In this document: positions 1 to 10,904 of the stretch, in pieces
How positions within the stretch are numbered: the first letter of the stretch is position 1
Layout: every line of letters starts with the position of its first letter
Source of the DNA: Glandiceps talaboti
Lineage: Eukaryota > Hemichordata > Enteropneusta > Spengelidae
Assembly: GCF_964340395.1 (NCBI RefSeq)
Contig: NC_135556.1
Location: 7,993,001-8,057,000, forward strand
Direction of reading: 5' to 3'
DNA length: 64,000 nucleotides
The notes under the pieces: model-generated
What the model was told of the DNA's origin: nothing
Database searches by the model: none
What the model saw: the letters and a program-made list of their open reading frames with translations, nothing else
Program-made: the position numbers and the translations under genes

Positions 1-791
1 CATCCAGACTATCTGTATGTGAATAGTGACCAAAATGACTGACTGTGCTAAAAACCAAAACCTCTCCTTTCTAGGTGATAATTGTCTGTCACATCATTCA
101 TTGTTTACCTATTAGTCTCAAACTATTCTATAAACAGCTGTTTCTCTTCCTAAACAATTCACTGAATAAACATTTAAACACATTTTACAAGAGTCCTCTA
201 TTATCTTATTTCTATTGTTGTAATTCAAGTAGCCATTGTTATTTTTCTCAATAGTTTTGCTAACTCAAGTTTGTGTTAGTTCTTTGAAAGTAACTCTACC
301 CATAGACCCATAGCCCTGTCACATAGTCCCAAACCTGAATGGGTCTCTGTAGCATTTGTGTATTTCTGTGTATATGTCTACATAACAGAAAATCGCTGGA
401 AGCAATTCCCAGCACAAAAAAAATAAAAAATATTTTTAAAAAACTCTACCCATAGACCCTTCATCAGTGGAGAGTCTATTCTCTACCAAACAAATGGAAA
501 TACACCATCTGTTTTCAGGCAAACGATGACATCTCTGATGTCTAAGAATCATCCATTTCCACCTGTGGGGGCGCTATACATGACTTTCATAACCTGGTAT
601 ATGGAAGACCCAAGTACGATGGTGGATATATTCTAGGATACATTGAACAATTTATGTAAAATGTATTAGTAAATTGATCAGAATTTGATAATTTCATGCT
701 GTAAATTGATTATAGACATACTTTTAGTCTTTATTCTATTAAGTTTCTGTTTTGTTGGGTGATCATACCACATTATTCCTGGAGGTACCTT
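1..791. other. non-coding, AT-rich stretch
   Basis: I see no exon with paired splice sites and no RNA gene here. There are A-rich runs near 414-440 and an isolated GC-richer patch near 565-620. The stretch is presumably intergenic. Confidence 0.5.
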
Positions 792-1410
792 CTACCTCCA
801 GGTGAAGTCAACAAAACTGTTCTTGCAAAAAGCTGTCCTTATGCAATTTTTAAGTGGGCGGGCAATTTTCTTCAGTAGCATGAGGGGAGTAAACGAGGAA
901 GAATTGCAATGGAGAAGAGTCCTGATTTTGATACAGTGGGAGGAGAAAACATGGAATTGTGGGGAGGGGCACACATTGTGTACATCAAAATGTTGGTATA
1001 GTGGAAAGCACATATGCTCTCCTGGTGGGGAGTGGGCAAACCATTCACAATATTGGGTGGGTAGTGGGCTGGTGGGCAAGTTGAAACCCATTGGGAGGGA
1101 GGAAGGGCCGATATCCCTGATCACCAGAGGGAGCCTGGGGTACATAAGAACAGCTAAACCCTCTACCCAATTTTTTGGAGCGTCGATTCTTTTAAAAACA
1201 TCATTTTTTGTCACAAACAACATAAAATTACTGAAAACCACAAATCTGCCTGTTCTAATAAATCTATGGATAGAGGGACTGTGGTCATTACTTTTTGTCC
1301 TAAACATTTCACTAAGAAGGTGTGAGACATACATCGTACTGAATGCATTCATGCAGCAAGTTGTGACCTTTCCTTTTAACGACATGCAAATGAAGCTGAT
1401 GACACCATGA
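792..1410. other. open stretch on both strands, unrecognised
   Basis: A 202-codon frame is open on + (802-1410), and a 197-codon frame is open on - (792-1385) across nearly the same bases. The + frame is G-rich, with GGGAGG-type runs between about 880 and 1130. I recognise neither translation: there are no domain motifs, no signal peptide and no obvious repeats. Long overlapping antisense frames in AT-rich DNA usually reflect composition or an old repeat rather than a gene. Just downstream, the phrases attagcatagtctgttaa and catggacagtggagaa each occur twice about 90-110 bases apart (1415-1560), pointing to a local duplication. Coding status is undecided. Confidence 0.3.
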
Positions 1411-2527
1411 AATTAGCATAGTCTGTTAAATCTCAGACCATTAAAAAGAGGTTAAATCATGGACAGTGGAGAAGAAATAAAGCGTAGCTTAGTTTATATA
1501 TCAAAGATCACAGGTGATGACATTAGCATAGTCTGTTAAGGAAATCATGGACAGTGGAGAAATTATCTTAAAAGTAAAAAGACTGTAGCACAGCATAGAC
1601 CTCAAAGGTCACAATAAATGTTTACACAGTGTAGTTCAAAAAGGTGTGAAGTCAACACCAACAGTAAATTTGCACAGTTCTGATTGGATTCAGACTGGTG
1701 TTTACCAGCTGCACTTCAACAAAAGAACAGAAATAGATGAAACAGTTTACATATTATACAGCTGTACATAGCACCAATAACTCACAAGTACAAAACAATC
1801 AACATGTAATAAGCTGTTGTCTAAAAGAACATTCAGGGTGTAGTCATTTTCTTGATGGGGGGGGGGGTTAGAAAGTTGGTATGAAAATAGCTCATATTGA
1901 TAGCTAACGGTATTACTAATTTTGTTTGTACATTTTCAAACCATATTCATATTCTCTGGCCATGATTACTGAGTAAAACACACCTATTCTTGAATTTTTT
2001 ACTGCATTTTGGTTCTAGTTTTCAATTTGTTGTATTTTTTCTGTATTTCATTTCTCTTTGTATCTTTTATTTGATGGGTTGATATTTACCCTGGAATTAA
2101 GACAAATCTTGCAAACTTCCACCTATTTTTAGGGTTTTTCTTGTTTGTTTTTTGTAGCAATTTATTGAGTTATAATCATGGACAATGGATGCTATGTTGC
2201 TGCACATTGTTTTTAAAAGTAGTAAACCATTGTGAAGTTGTTTCATTAATCAAAAATACATGTACAAAAAAAAATCCATAGTGCCACTAATCACAGTCAA
2301 GATTGAGAAAGTGAGAAAGTCCATTTCTCAATCTTGCTAAATTTTGCAACAAAATGAGGGACAACAAATACTGCTTTTACTTACTACACAGCTCTTATAT
2401 AATATTGGGGTTCAGTGTGCCCCCCCCCCCCCCCCGAAAAAATGAGTTTGCACAATTCAGTTGTGTTATAGCAACACCCCCCCCCCCCCGCCAATAAAGA
2501 TAACCATCCCTTATTATACAAGCCAAC
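1411..2527. other. non-coding upstream region with G/C homopolymers
   Basis: The stretch holds a short imperfect direct duplication (about 1415-1560), a run of G (about 1857-1867) and two long runs of C (about 2420-2435 and 2476-2489). Bases 2130-2296 look like a degraded copy of the palindromic MITE family seen in full at 35228 and 59841. The promoter of the gene starting at 2528 should lie here, but I see no clear TATA box. Confidence 0.4.
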
Positions 2528-2716
2528 ATGTCTGTCAGGATATCATTTCTGGTAATTTTCCTGATATCTCTTGGTACCTATTACACGTTACCCTTATTGA
2601 TTAGTTATATACTACCATACAACAACAATCACCATGTCTTGGCAGTAGGAAATTACCAAGCTGTCGTTATCCCTCAACAAATTCCTGTCGAGACTCTCAA
2701 ACCACTCCTGCCCCAG
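2528..2716 (+). CDS. ADC-like gene, coding exon 1
   Basis: The exon encodes residues 1-63 from ATG to CAG, followed by the donor GTAAGT; it ends in phase 0. It carries the hydrophobic N-terminus and the first strand of the putative decarboxylase fold. Confidence 0.8.
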
Positions 2717-5700
2717 GTAAGTTTTAGAGGCCTGGAGGATTCAATGCTTAGTGTTCTCAGTACATGATTATGAGATCATTCTTTTGTATGCAACCAAATT
2801 TTCCTACAGCTCTGCTACATCATCATCACCAGATCAGGTTAACTCGGGAACTTTTGACAATTTTTTTTTATCTTGTTTAAATACTGTACAATTGCTGGTA
2901 CATAGGTTATGCATTGATTTATACCAGAGTCTCGTTCCAGTGTCAACAATGTTACACAATTATTTTTCCACTCCAGTTAATCCTATCAATGGCCTTAAGC
3001 ACATTAGGTATAGTTCTACCAGACACATATATTTCAGTGTACAACTGTTTTTGGCACCTTAATTCAAATCCTAATCTGATCTGGGCCTTTAAAGGCCAAA
3101 GATTCAATCCTAGGTTCTCACACTAGTGTTATCATAAACGGTATCAGTAGAGTCATAGGATCATTCTTTCTGTTTTCTTCAGTGTTTTAAATATACAATG
3201 TAGTCTGAAAGTTCAAGTCATTGCACTGCTTATGTAACATTACCACTCACTACCCATGTTGAAGATATCATGCGGAAACAATTACTGGCTCTTTAATGAA
3301 GGCTACAGCTTCGCCAGACGAACTATTTTTACACCTAAATTTAATCCTAAAATTCACAACTAAATTTTAATTTTTATCTGAAGTTGGCCTTTACTAGGTA
3401 ATACCCCTATCCGAGGTTCTGAATTTTGTTGCTGTTACTTATAAACGTCAAAATTCACTTTCGGTGGCATAGGACTCTATTGGAGTCACACCTTTTCTTT
3501 GTAGGTAGAGATTTTGATCATATCATGGGTTATAAATCAAAACTGTTTCTCAAAGTGAACTCTGACTTCATGAAATTAAATCAGTCAACCACCTGTTGAT
3601 ATCTTCAAACCACTTCTATCTCTAGTGAGATACTACATTCTACACATCAGTGCAATCTTTCCTGTTGAGTTCAGTACATGCACAAGACTATGATGTCCAT
3701 TTACATTGATTGCCTATGATTGGTCATAGACAATAGAGAGGGACCTCTCTATTGTCTATGGATTGGTACAGCATTATAAAAGACAACATACTGACAGTTT
3801 TTTCAAGGACATTGTCTGCAGTGAAGACACTGCAGCATTTCCACTACCATGGGAGTGGAGAACAGCGCCCTCCTATGTCAACATGTACTCGCCTATTGAA
3901 ATCAAATTTAAAGCCCTACAATATTACACGCATTAAAAATTAATTAAAATTGTTTATTAATTAAAGTAGAACCTAAAGTTGAAACTGTGTATTTTATTTC
4001 AACAACAGGATATAGAATTAGTAGCTGACAAGATACAAGATGGAAAGTATATTGTGTTGTACACATTTGGTTTTCAGAAGTCAGTAAGACCAGTTTTTGG
4101 TGGAATTACGCTGAATTACTTGGAGTCTGTCCTTGCAGGTAAGTAAAATAGTAACCCATCCACAGACTTATAATTTGTCTTGGTGTTACTACTTCAAGAA
4201 GTTCTTTATGTTCTCTTCTTGAGATAGTAACACCAAGAAAAGTCTGTCAGCTGGTAAATTAACAATATATTGTCAATACTATTGTAGTATGTAGTCATAA
4301 AAAAAATATTACATTTTTTGATCGAGACCATTCAATTTGAACATGAATTTTCAAACCAATCACTTTGAGTGCATATTTAAAAGTTTGAACAAGAATTTTC
4401 AAACCAATCACTTTGAGCGCATATTTAAAAGTTTGAACAAGAATTTTCAAACCAATCACTTTGAGTGCATATTTAAAAGTTTGAACAAGAATTTTCAAAC
4501 CAATCACTTTGAGTGCATATTTAAAAGTTTGAACAAGAATTTTCAAACCAATCACTTTGAGTGCTTATTCAAAAACCAATCAGTTTGAATATGTATTTTC
4601 AGGTCAGTGAGAAGTGAAGCAAAGTCACACGCCTTGATCTTATCATTTAAATTCTCAGTACCTGTAATAGCATTTTATCTCCTGCTAGAGGGTCAAAATA
4701 GAACAAGATGGTTGACTTATTCTCAGTACCTGTAATAGCATTTTACCTCATGCTAGAGGTTCAAAATAGAACAAGAAGGTTGACTTATTCTCAGTACCTG
4801 TAATAGCATTTTACCTCATGCTAGAGGTTCAAAATAGAACAAGAAGGTTGACTTATTCTCAGTACCTGTGATAGCATTTTACCTCATGCTAGAGGTTAAA
4901 ATAGAACAAGAAGGTTGACTTATTCTCAGTACCTGTGATAGCATTTTACCTCATGCTAGAGGGTCAAAATAGAACAAGAATGTTGACTTATTCTCAGTAC
5001 CTGCAATAGCATTTTATCTCATTCTAGAGAGTCAAAATAGAACAAGAAGGTTGACTTACTGTAAGTACCTGTAATACCATTTTATCTCATGCTAGAGGTC
5101 AAAATAGCACAAGAAGGTTGACTTATTTCCATGTGCGCCTATGTATATGTTATTTGCCAAATACCGTTCCATATCTTGCTGCGAGAGGTAATTTTTTCTG
5201 GTATAACGGAGAGCCGGAGGCGAGCCGTTATACCAGAAAAATTACCTCGAGCAGCAAGATGTGGAACAGTATTTGGCAAATAACATACTTATACGTCACC
5301 TGCGACTATGAATTCATTTTTGAATGTCTAAAAATGCTGTTTCATTTTAAAGTAAAATCACTTCCACGTTATACTGTTGAGCGTAGTATCATGCACCTCT
5401 CTGATAACTGCAATGCGGTTGTTTACATGTCAGCCTTAACTTTATCATCCAATCAGAGTGCGCGTTTGCTCAGTAGTATGACGTAATGTTTACTATTTGC
5501 ATATCACTCAGCGATATATTCAAACTTATAACCATCAGCTGAAAAATGAGTGCGTCTTTGTTTTGCGTACTGTATTCCATTAAATGTACATAAATGTTCG
5601 TGATATGCTTTGTTGTTCTAGTTAAGCAAAAATTACACCCTCTGTGGTGGTAATTTTCATATCCTTCATAAATTTAGGAATTTATGTTTACGATCGCGTG

Positions 5701-7766
5701 ACGACCGTGCGTTCGCCGTCACTGGACTTTCACGGTTGTGTGTGGAATTTTTGACTATTTCCCTGTGACATGAAAAGTACAGTTCAAAGACTTGTTACAA
5801 TGTATACAACGGTGATATTTTGTTCGATTGACCACAAATTTGGCATTGGAAATGCTGGTTATAGCTCGATCTCTAGTTGTCTGCTAGATTTGTTTACAAG
5901 GGGACGTGCAGTGATCACGTGATACAACAAGCAAAAATACGGCTGTTGGTGAAAAATACGCCTGTGTATCTGCAGGGCTCTCGACCAATCAGAATGCGAG
6001 ATTGGTGACAGGTGACGTATAAAGTAATGTATGTGAAGCATGTGGAGCGGAAGTTATTTTTATGATGTGCCTAAGCAGTAATAAATGAATTGTACACTGT
6101 TTTTTTCTCTATCCATCGCTACTTTCAGTTCCTTTTGTAAGATTCAATGCTGAATACAAAGAAAAGCATGGTATCAACACAACATTCACTTTCCTACCCA
6201 GACTCTATCTAAATGATACATATGGTATATGGATGGGTAAACTGTATGGACTAGCAAAGATTAAAGGTCACATGTCAAGGTCGGTTGTCAAAGTTTTTCA
6301 ATAAAAATTTTCTAAATACCAATAATTTGATGTGCTAAATTGATATTTTACATAAATTTTGAAGGAAAATAACAAAATTTTTGCTTAAGAATTAATATGT
6401 GGTAATGAGAGGGCACATCACTTTGACAACATTTTTATGAAAATGAAAAATATCAACAGTAATATTAAATGCAGGAAACTAATTTTATTTTTTTTTACAC
6501 TGTTACTGTTTTAACTAGTTGAGATATCATGAGTTTTCAGATTTGTTAATCACTTGAGTGAATTACAAATACCTTGGTGAGGAAAGGACAGGAAGTGATC
6601 TTTCGGAATAACTTAACTATTTTGAAAAAACTTTGAAAATAAATATTTTGACAGAAATGTACTTAAATAGGAAGGAGACTATTTTGATTAAAATACGGTC
6701 TGTATATTTCAGATTTTTCATCTACTGTATTTCCTTCCAGAGTACTAGTATGCGTGAGGTATATATTACCGATCGACACACACATCCTTTCTCTTTTGTG
6801 TCTTAGTCACTACAAGATCATCAAAATACAGTATATGCCACCAACAATGTCATAGACAGGAACCTTAGATGAGAAATTTGATGAAATCAAGATCTTTTGA
6901 GCATAATGGAATTTAAACCGATTTAAAATCGTTCTTTGTTACAATTGATGATTTCCTTACACTGCATCTGTCTCCTATACATACAGAAAATGTAAACTTG
7001 TCAAACTTCAACTTACAACATTATCGTTTTTTTCTTTTTATCTAACACATGTAGTTCTAGTGAGGAGGGTTCAAACCACTACCACATTTCAGACTATGAT
7101 GACAACACTGATGTACTAAATGTGCAATGGAAGCCAGTCACTCCTTGGAAAACTTCCAAGGACTTCCCTTACACCAAACAGTTCATAGAGGGCGCCCTTG
7201 ACCTGCCACTGATAGCTGAGTCTGGACTGGGAATGTACCTGTCTTCAGTTTTTGACTGGAAATTTCACGAAAGTTCACTGAGAGGTAGGAAATTATGATC
7301 AAACTAAAATATTTGTTAATAATACAATCTTCTTTAAAAGTTATTTTAACAAGGACCACTCACCAAACATGGTAATACACAAAATATTGTGAGAGATAAA
7401 GATGTTGATTGTATTACAAAACATGGCTAAACCGTCTAGACATAGCTAAGAGCTAATAGTGGAAAACACAAAATTTGATATCAATTTCTGTTGAGTTTCT
7501 TGTCTACTTTTTATCAACTGTCTGGGGATAGATACAATGAAATCCCTAGAGTGCTGTAAAACAACTTGTAATAAATTGTCATTCATACGATGTGTTTTGG
7601 TTTGTTGACAGGTATATCAGGCAAGTTAACCTTCCATCAGAGCTACGTTGGTGAACTACCAACCGGACAGTTTGAATTCACTGGTCTAGATTCTGGATAT
7701 ATTGGGGCTTATGAACTTAACACAGAGTGGACACTGTCTTTGCCTTATCTCAGTAGACACATGTGA
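2528..7766 (+). CDS. acetoacetate decarboxylase-like membrane-anchored protein, 5 coding exons
   Basis: The five coding exons are 2528-2716, 4009-4138, 6129-6279, 7055-7284 and 7612-7766. They join in frame to 284 codons plus TGA. Residues 5-30 are strongly hydrophobic and probably form a signal anchor or signal peptide, so the domain may be lumenal or extracellular. Residues about 45-280 have the size and texture of the acetoacetate decarboxylase (ADC) fold. There is an entry motif VVIPQQIPVETLKPLLP near residues 49-62. A G-K-L-Y-G-L-A-K-I-K segment at 143-152 resembles the family's G-R-E-x(2,3)-(Y/G)-x-P-K-K active-site segment. K150 would be the Schiff-base lysine, although the usual Pro before it is Ala here. 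The start is the first ATG, directly before the hydrophobic segment (context CCAACATGT). Possible poly(A) signals AATAAA lie at 8025 and 8052. Exons and frame are solid; the family is my inference from motifs, and activity is unproven. Confidence 0.75.
3725..3760. repeat. perfect small hairpin in intron 1
   Basis: Two 17-base arms (catagacaatagagagg and its exact complement) are separated by two bases. Such a perfect short palindrome in an intron may be a MITE remnant or a local inversion. Confidence 0.7.
4009..4138 (+). CDS. ADC-like gene, exon 2
   Basis: The acceptor is ATTTCAACAACAG and the donor GCAG|GTAAGT; the exon ends in phase 1. It encodes DIELVADKIQDGKYIVLYTF and onward, with a Gly-Gly turn (VFGGITLNY), plausible for the beta-rich ADC fold. 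Confidence 0.8.
4336..4580. repeat. 48-bp minisatellite, about 5 copies
   Basis: The unit begins tttgaacaagaattttcaaa; copies start at 4336, 4384, 4432, 4480 and 4528. Because 48 is a multiple of three and the unit lacks stops in one frame on each strand, 83- and 86-codon frames appear on both strands. I read these as repeat artefacts inside intron 2 of the ADC-like gene. Confidence 0.9.
4652..5125. repeat. 68-bp minisatellite, about 7 copies
   Basis: The unit begins ttctcagtacctgtaatagc and runs through gaacaagaaggttgacttat. Copies start at 4652, 4720, 4788 and 4856, then near 4923, 4991 and 5059. The last copies are more diverged. A single inverted copy of the unit sits at 10023-10093. Confidence 0.92.
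5149..5284. repeat. 136-bp near-perfect foldback
   Basis: The arms 5149-5209 and 5225-5284 are about 60 bases each and differ at only a few positions; the loop is about 15 bases. The outer ends read gttatttgccaaatac. The element sits in intron 2, just after the 68-bp minisatellite. It is probably a foldback/MITE-type element; its transcript would form a long hairpin. Confidence 0.9.
5285..6128. other. remainder of intron 2 of the ADC-like gene
   Basis: No exon is supported. Around 5690-5730 and 5880-6010 the sequence is richer in CpG than its surroundings, which may mark a repeat of different age. Confidence 0.4.
6129..6279 (+). CDS. ADC-like gene, exon 3 (putative active-site segment)
   Basis: The acceptor is GCTACTTTCAG. 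The exon encodes residues 107-156 plus two bases of codon 157. It includes the Asp-Thr-Tyr-Gly...Gly-Lys-Leu-Tyr-Gly-Leu-Ala-Lys segment that I compare with the ADC lysine motif. The donor AG|GTCGGT is weak, but only this donor keeps the frame into exon 4; reading through meets a stop within about ten codons. Confidence 0.72.
7055..7284 (+). CDS. ADC-like gene, exon 4
   Basis: The acceptor is TTTTTATCTAACACATGTAG and the donor AGAG|GTAGGA; the exon enters completing codon 157 and leaves in phase 1. It begins with a Ser-rich acidic stretch (SSSEEGSNHY) and continues through DVLNVQWKPVTPW and a Gly-rich segment. This is the largest exon. Confidence 0.8.
7612..7766 (+). CDS. ADC-like gene, terminal coding exon 5
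   Basis: The acceptor is GTTTGTTGACAG and the frame ends at TGA (7764-7766). It encodes GISGKLTFHQSYVGELPTGQ onward and ends SLPYLSRHM. The 3' UTR probably extends to near 8030-8080, where two AATAAA hexamers occur. Confidence 0.8.
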
Positions 7767-8418
7767 TTACTATGGTAACTGTTTCCATGGCAATATCATG
7801 ACTTTGAAATCCATACTGCGTGGGCTCTGTCTTTACCACTAGGAAGATACAAGTGATGACCATTACCATGATATATATAATTAGCATGTCATTTGCATGT
7901 CATTAATATAATTTACATACCATGATGTCATTGGGGATAAAGATTATTGGTAAATACATATCTGATGATTATGACAGCTACATCTCAGGTCATACGATTT
8001 ATGACAGTATAATTACGGATATGTAATAAATCAAATATGATTATGTCTACCAATAAATTGAAAATATTAAATTAGCTTTATTGATGAATATCATTACTTA
8101 AATTAATTGACGCATACAGTTAATAAGACAAGAATATTGGTTACATAATTAATCTAGGACACCATATGGCACATTAAATGACAGTATATTCAAATATCTA
8201 CTACCTGGTAGGAGTAATTTACTCCAGTATGAGATAGCAAGCTGTCTGTATTTACTGAAAATTACACTAATTGAACTAGAAGTGGAGATTACCAGCTGTC
8301 GATACAATTTATGTCTAGAAGATGTTAATCCCCAATATTCTCCTTCGTTCAGTAAAATTAGAAGAGTCATATAAGGATTAGCTAGGATTATTCCTTTGTT
8401 TCTGAACCAAATTTTTGT
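7767..8418. other. 3' UTR and intergenic sequence after the ADC-like gene
   Basis: There is a partial local repeat of the exon 5 end (the phrases gtgattactatggtaac and gtgatgaccattaccatg). Possible poly(A) signals lie at 8025-8030 and 8052-8057. No other gene is seen. Confidence 0.4.
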
Positions 8419-8620
8419 TCAAATATTTGTTATTGTACGTACAATGACAATTTTTTTTACACATTTGTTAATGTTTTGCAATTTATTGAGTTACAAGCGC
8501 AGACTTGGTTTATGTTGTTTCACATTAATTTTTCAAGTAGGACACCATGATAAAATTGTTTTATAAATTTAAAAAATCCAAAATATATACCCAATCCTCA
8601 TCCATATGGCCACTTAAATG
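8419..8620. mobile_element. half copy of palindromic MITE family
   Basis: The copy contains most of the central palindrome (ttattgtacgtacaat), then tgcaatttattgagttacaa, and ends catatggccactta, matching the right half of the full copies at 35228-35556 and 59841-60175. Confidence 0.75.
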
Positions 8621-8849
8621 GTTCTAAAACAATTCTTAATTTGTTACTGTTATACTTAAAACTCAATATAGCAGAGCTATACTTGAACCATCAGCTTCCT
8701 TGTCATAGAACAAACACTGGTTTAAATTGGTTAAATTGTTTACCGTAGAAGCTGAAATACATTCTTGATCTATTTGAAAGATAACCAGCTGTCAACAATT
8801 TCAGATCATCTGTTCTCTCTTAATATAGGAAATACACACTGATGTCATT

Positions 8850-9150
8850 ATACAACCCATAATACCAAAGTCCAGCATTTTCTGTATGTACCACAATCAT
8901 TTATAGCATCCATATCAAATGTAAAAGTACACTGTTTCATTTGCTAATTGACCATAATTAGAAAGGCCACATACTAGGCATGTAAATATTAAAACCAATT
9001 GAAACAGTATACCTTTATACTTGATATGAATGCTATAAATGAGTGTAGCACATACAGAAAGTGCTTTACTTCAGTGTTACTGGTTGTAATACGAATGCTT
9101 AATAAATGAGTGTAGCACATAGAGAAAGTGCTTTACTTCAGTGTTACCTA
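8850..9150. repeat. imperfect foldback with a tandemly duplicated right end
   Basis: The left arm from about 8873 (cattttctgtatgta ... tttatagcatccatatcaa) pairs with the right arm to about 9064 (ttgatatgaatgctataaa ... catacagaaagtg). The right end (aaatgagtgtagcacata ... gtgctttacttcagtgtta) is repeated once more to about 9150. This looks like a MITE with local duplication. Confidence 0.7.
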
Positions 9151-10022
9151 TTGTAATCTGTTGTCAATTATTTCTCTTGGAGATCAATAAATTGATCAAA
9201 GATTAATTCAATAATTGTATTTGATCGATTATTTTTCTATTAGCATAATCCATTTTAAGTGTAGTACTAAGAGCTGTTATTACATACACTGATACCATAA
9301 CACTCAGTTGTCAAGGGTTTGAATTCTTCTCTATGATCAATAAATTCATGATTATTGATTAATCAACAATTTTATTGATTGGCATTATTTGATTGATCAT
9401 TTTCCGAAACCCATAATCCACTTCACTTCTACCGCAATTTGTAACCTGCAAAACTTCAATATTAGAAATAGAACTCCCTAGGTGTGTCAATAAAATAACA
9501 TCATTCAATTTTTTGTTCAACACCATAATTTCCATTCCATGTGCCACACATGCATTAGGGGAACCATATTTTTTTTAATGTTTCTTCATTAATTTTTCAT
9601 AGCAACTATGGGTCAGTCAGTTGGTCGATTTAAAAAACAAAAAGAAAAAAAAATAATCATCTCCATGTTTCTCTGCCTCTCCTTTTCTCCTCTCTATCTT
9701 CTTTTTATTGGATTCCTGGTAACATCAAGTCCTTTCCCGGTTTCTCTAAACAATTGGCATATTCTCAGGCCCGGGCAACTAAACTTCCATCATGTAAAAA
9801 ATGGTCTGTTCATTAACAAGTGTTGTCGCCACTGCCATGACTGTAGATGGTGTCAACAGTCCACATACTTATTTATTCTTGCCAGAGAGGGCGCTACTCA
9901 GCAAATATTATGAGTGGGCAAAAATAACAGAAGAAAATTATTTTGATGTCAGAGCTGAAAATGTGGGTCGGTCGTTTAATGAGAAACAAAGACAAAAATA
10001 TGGTCACCCTTACTATATTGGT
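9151..10022. other. non-coding; no supported gene
   Basis: Frames of 101 and 120 codons overlap in 9608-10163, but the longer runs through the inverted minisatellite unit at 10023-10093, and I recognise no protein in either. Two related AT-rich segments with gatcaataaatt occur near 9181 and 9336. Confidence 0.4.
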
Positions 10023-10093
10023 AGCATAAGTCAACCTTCTTGTTCTATTTTGACCCTCAAACGAGACAAAATGTTATTGCAGATACCAAGAAT
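10023..10093 (-). repeat. single inverted copy of the 68-bp minisatellite unit
   Basis: The complement reads as the unit arrayed at 4652-5125: gaacaagaaggttgacttat and ...tgcaataacattttgtctc are recognisable. The copy lies 5 kb from the array and on the opposite strand. Confidence 0.85.
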
Positions 10094-10904
10094 TTTCGTA
10101 TATACATACCACGGACCACTTGGAATTCTAGAATTGGGAGTAAATGACATAGAAATAACTTAATTTAATGCCTGACCCAGCAAACTCTTCAGAGTGACTG
10201 AACACTGTGTGTGAACACATTACATGACACACAATGATAACATACAAGACCTTCATCCATAGTTTGGTTTAGTTAATCAGTGGTATGCTGCTAAAGTGAC
10301 TTTTAAACATTATAAAAGGACAAACAAAATAGTAGAAATTCTACCGAGTAATCTATCCCAGCACTTAAAGGTTTGAGTGGTTGTCTAGTTAGTACACATG
10401 TCTAGATGAAGTACTTTTTGTTTGTTGATAAACACAGTGAGCCGAACTGGAGATCACTGTGTAAGATATAACCCTTGCCAAGTTCTGACCACTACTGTAT
10501 ATTGAATTTGGCTTATTGCATGATGTCAGAGTTCACTTGAGGAAAAATGTCTCTATCGTTACTAGTCTGCATGAAGATCTGATTTTCGTGGCGTGTTATC
10601 AACTGCCACTTTCAGCTATCACTGCATTAGAAGCCTGATAGGAATGAACAATATGAACTAGAACATGTAATTTCTGAGTTACAAAGTAAGTTAATGTCCT
10701 TTTGGCATGTTGAGGACACTCTTATAGGAGCTAAACAAGTGAATGACAGTTGTCATTGGGCGACTTCAGTCAAAGCACTGCTGTCGTCAAGGAGCAACCA
10801 TCAACTTTTTGTTTTGGTGTCTTGCAGTCTATCTAGTTACTGGCTATTGTTTCACAGCATGGGACCCTATGATGTGAATGGGATGACTGCTATGTATGCT
10901 TTAA
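10094..10904. other. non-coding; nothing recognised
   Basis: There is an 83-codon frame at 10694-10945 that runs into the following satellite and has no recognisable features. No splice-paired exon or RNA gene is seen. Confidence 0.4.

Noticed and set aside
9608-10163. 101- and 120-codon + frames as a gene
   Set aside because: They overlap each other in different frames, and the longer one runs through an inverted minisatellite unit; no similarity recognised.
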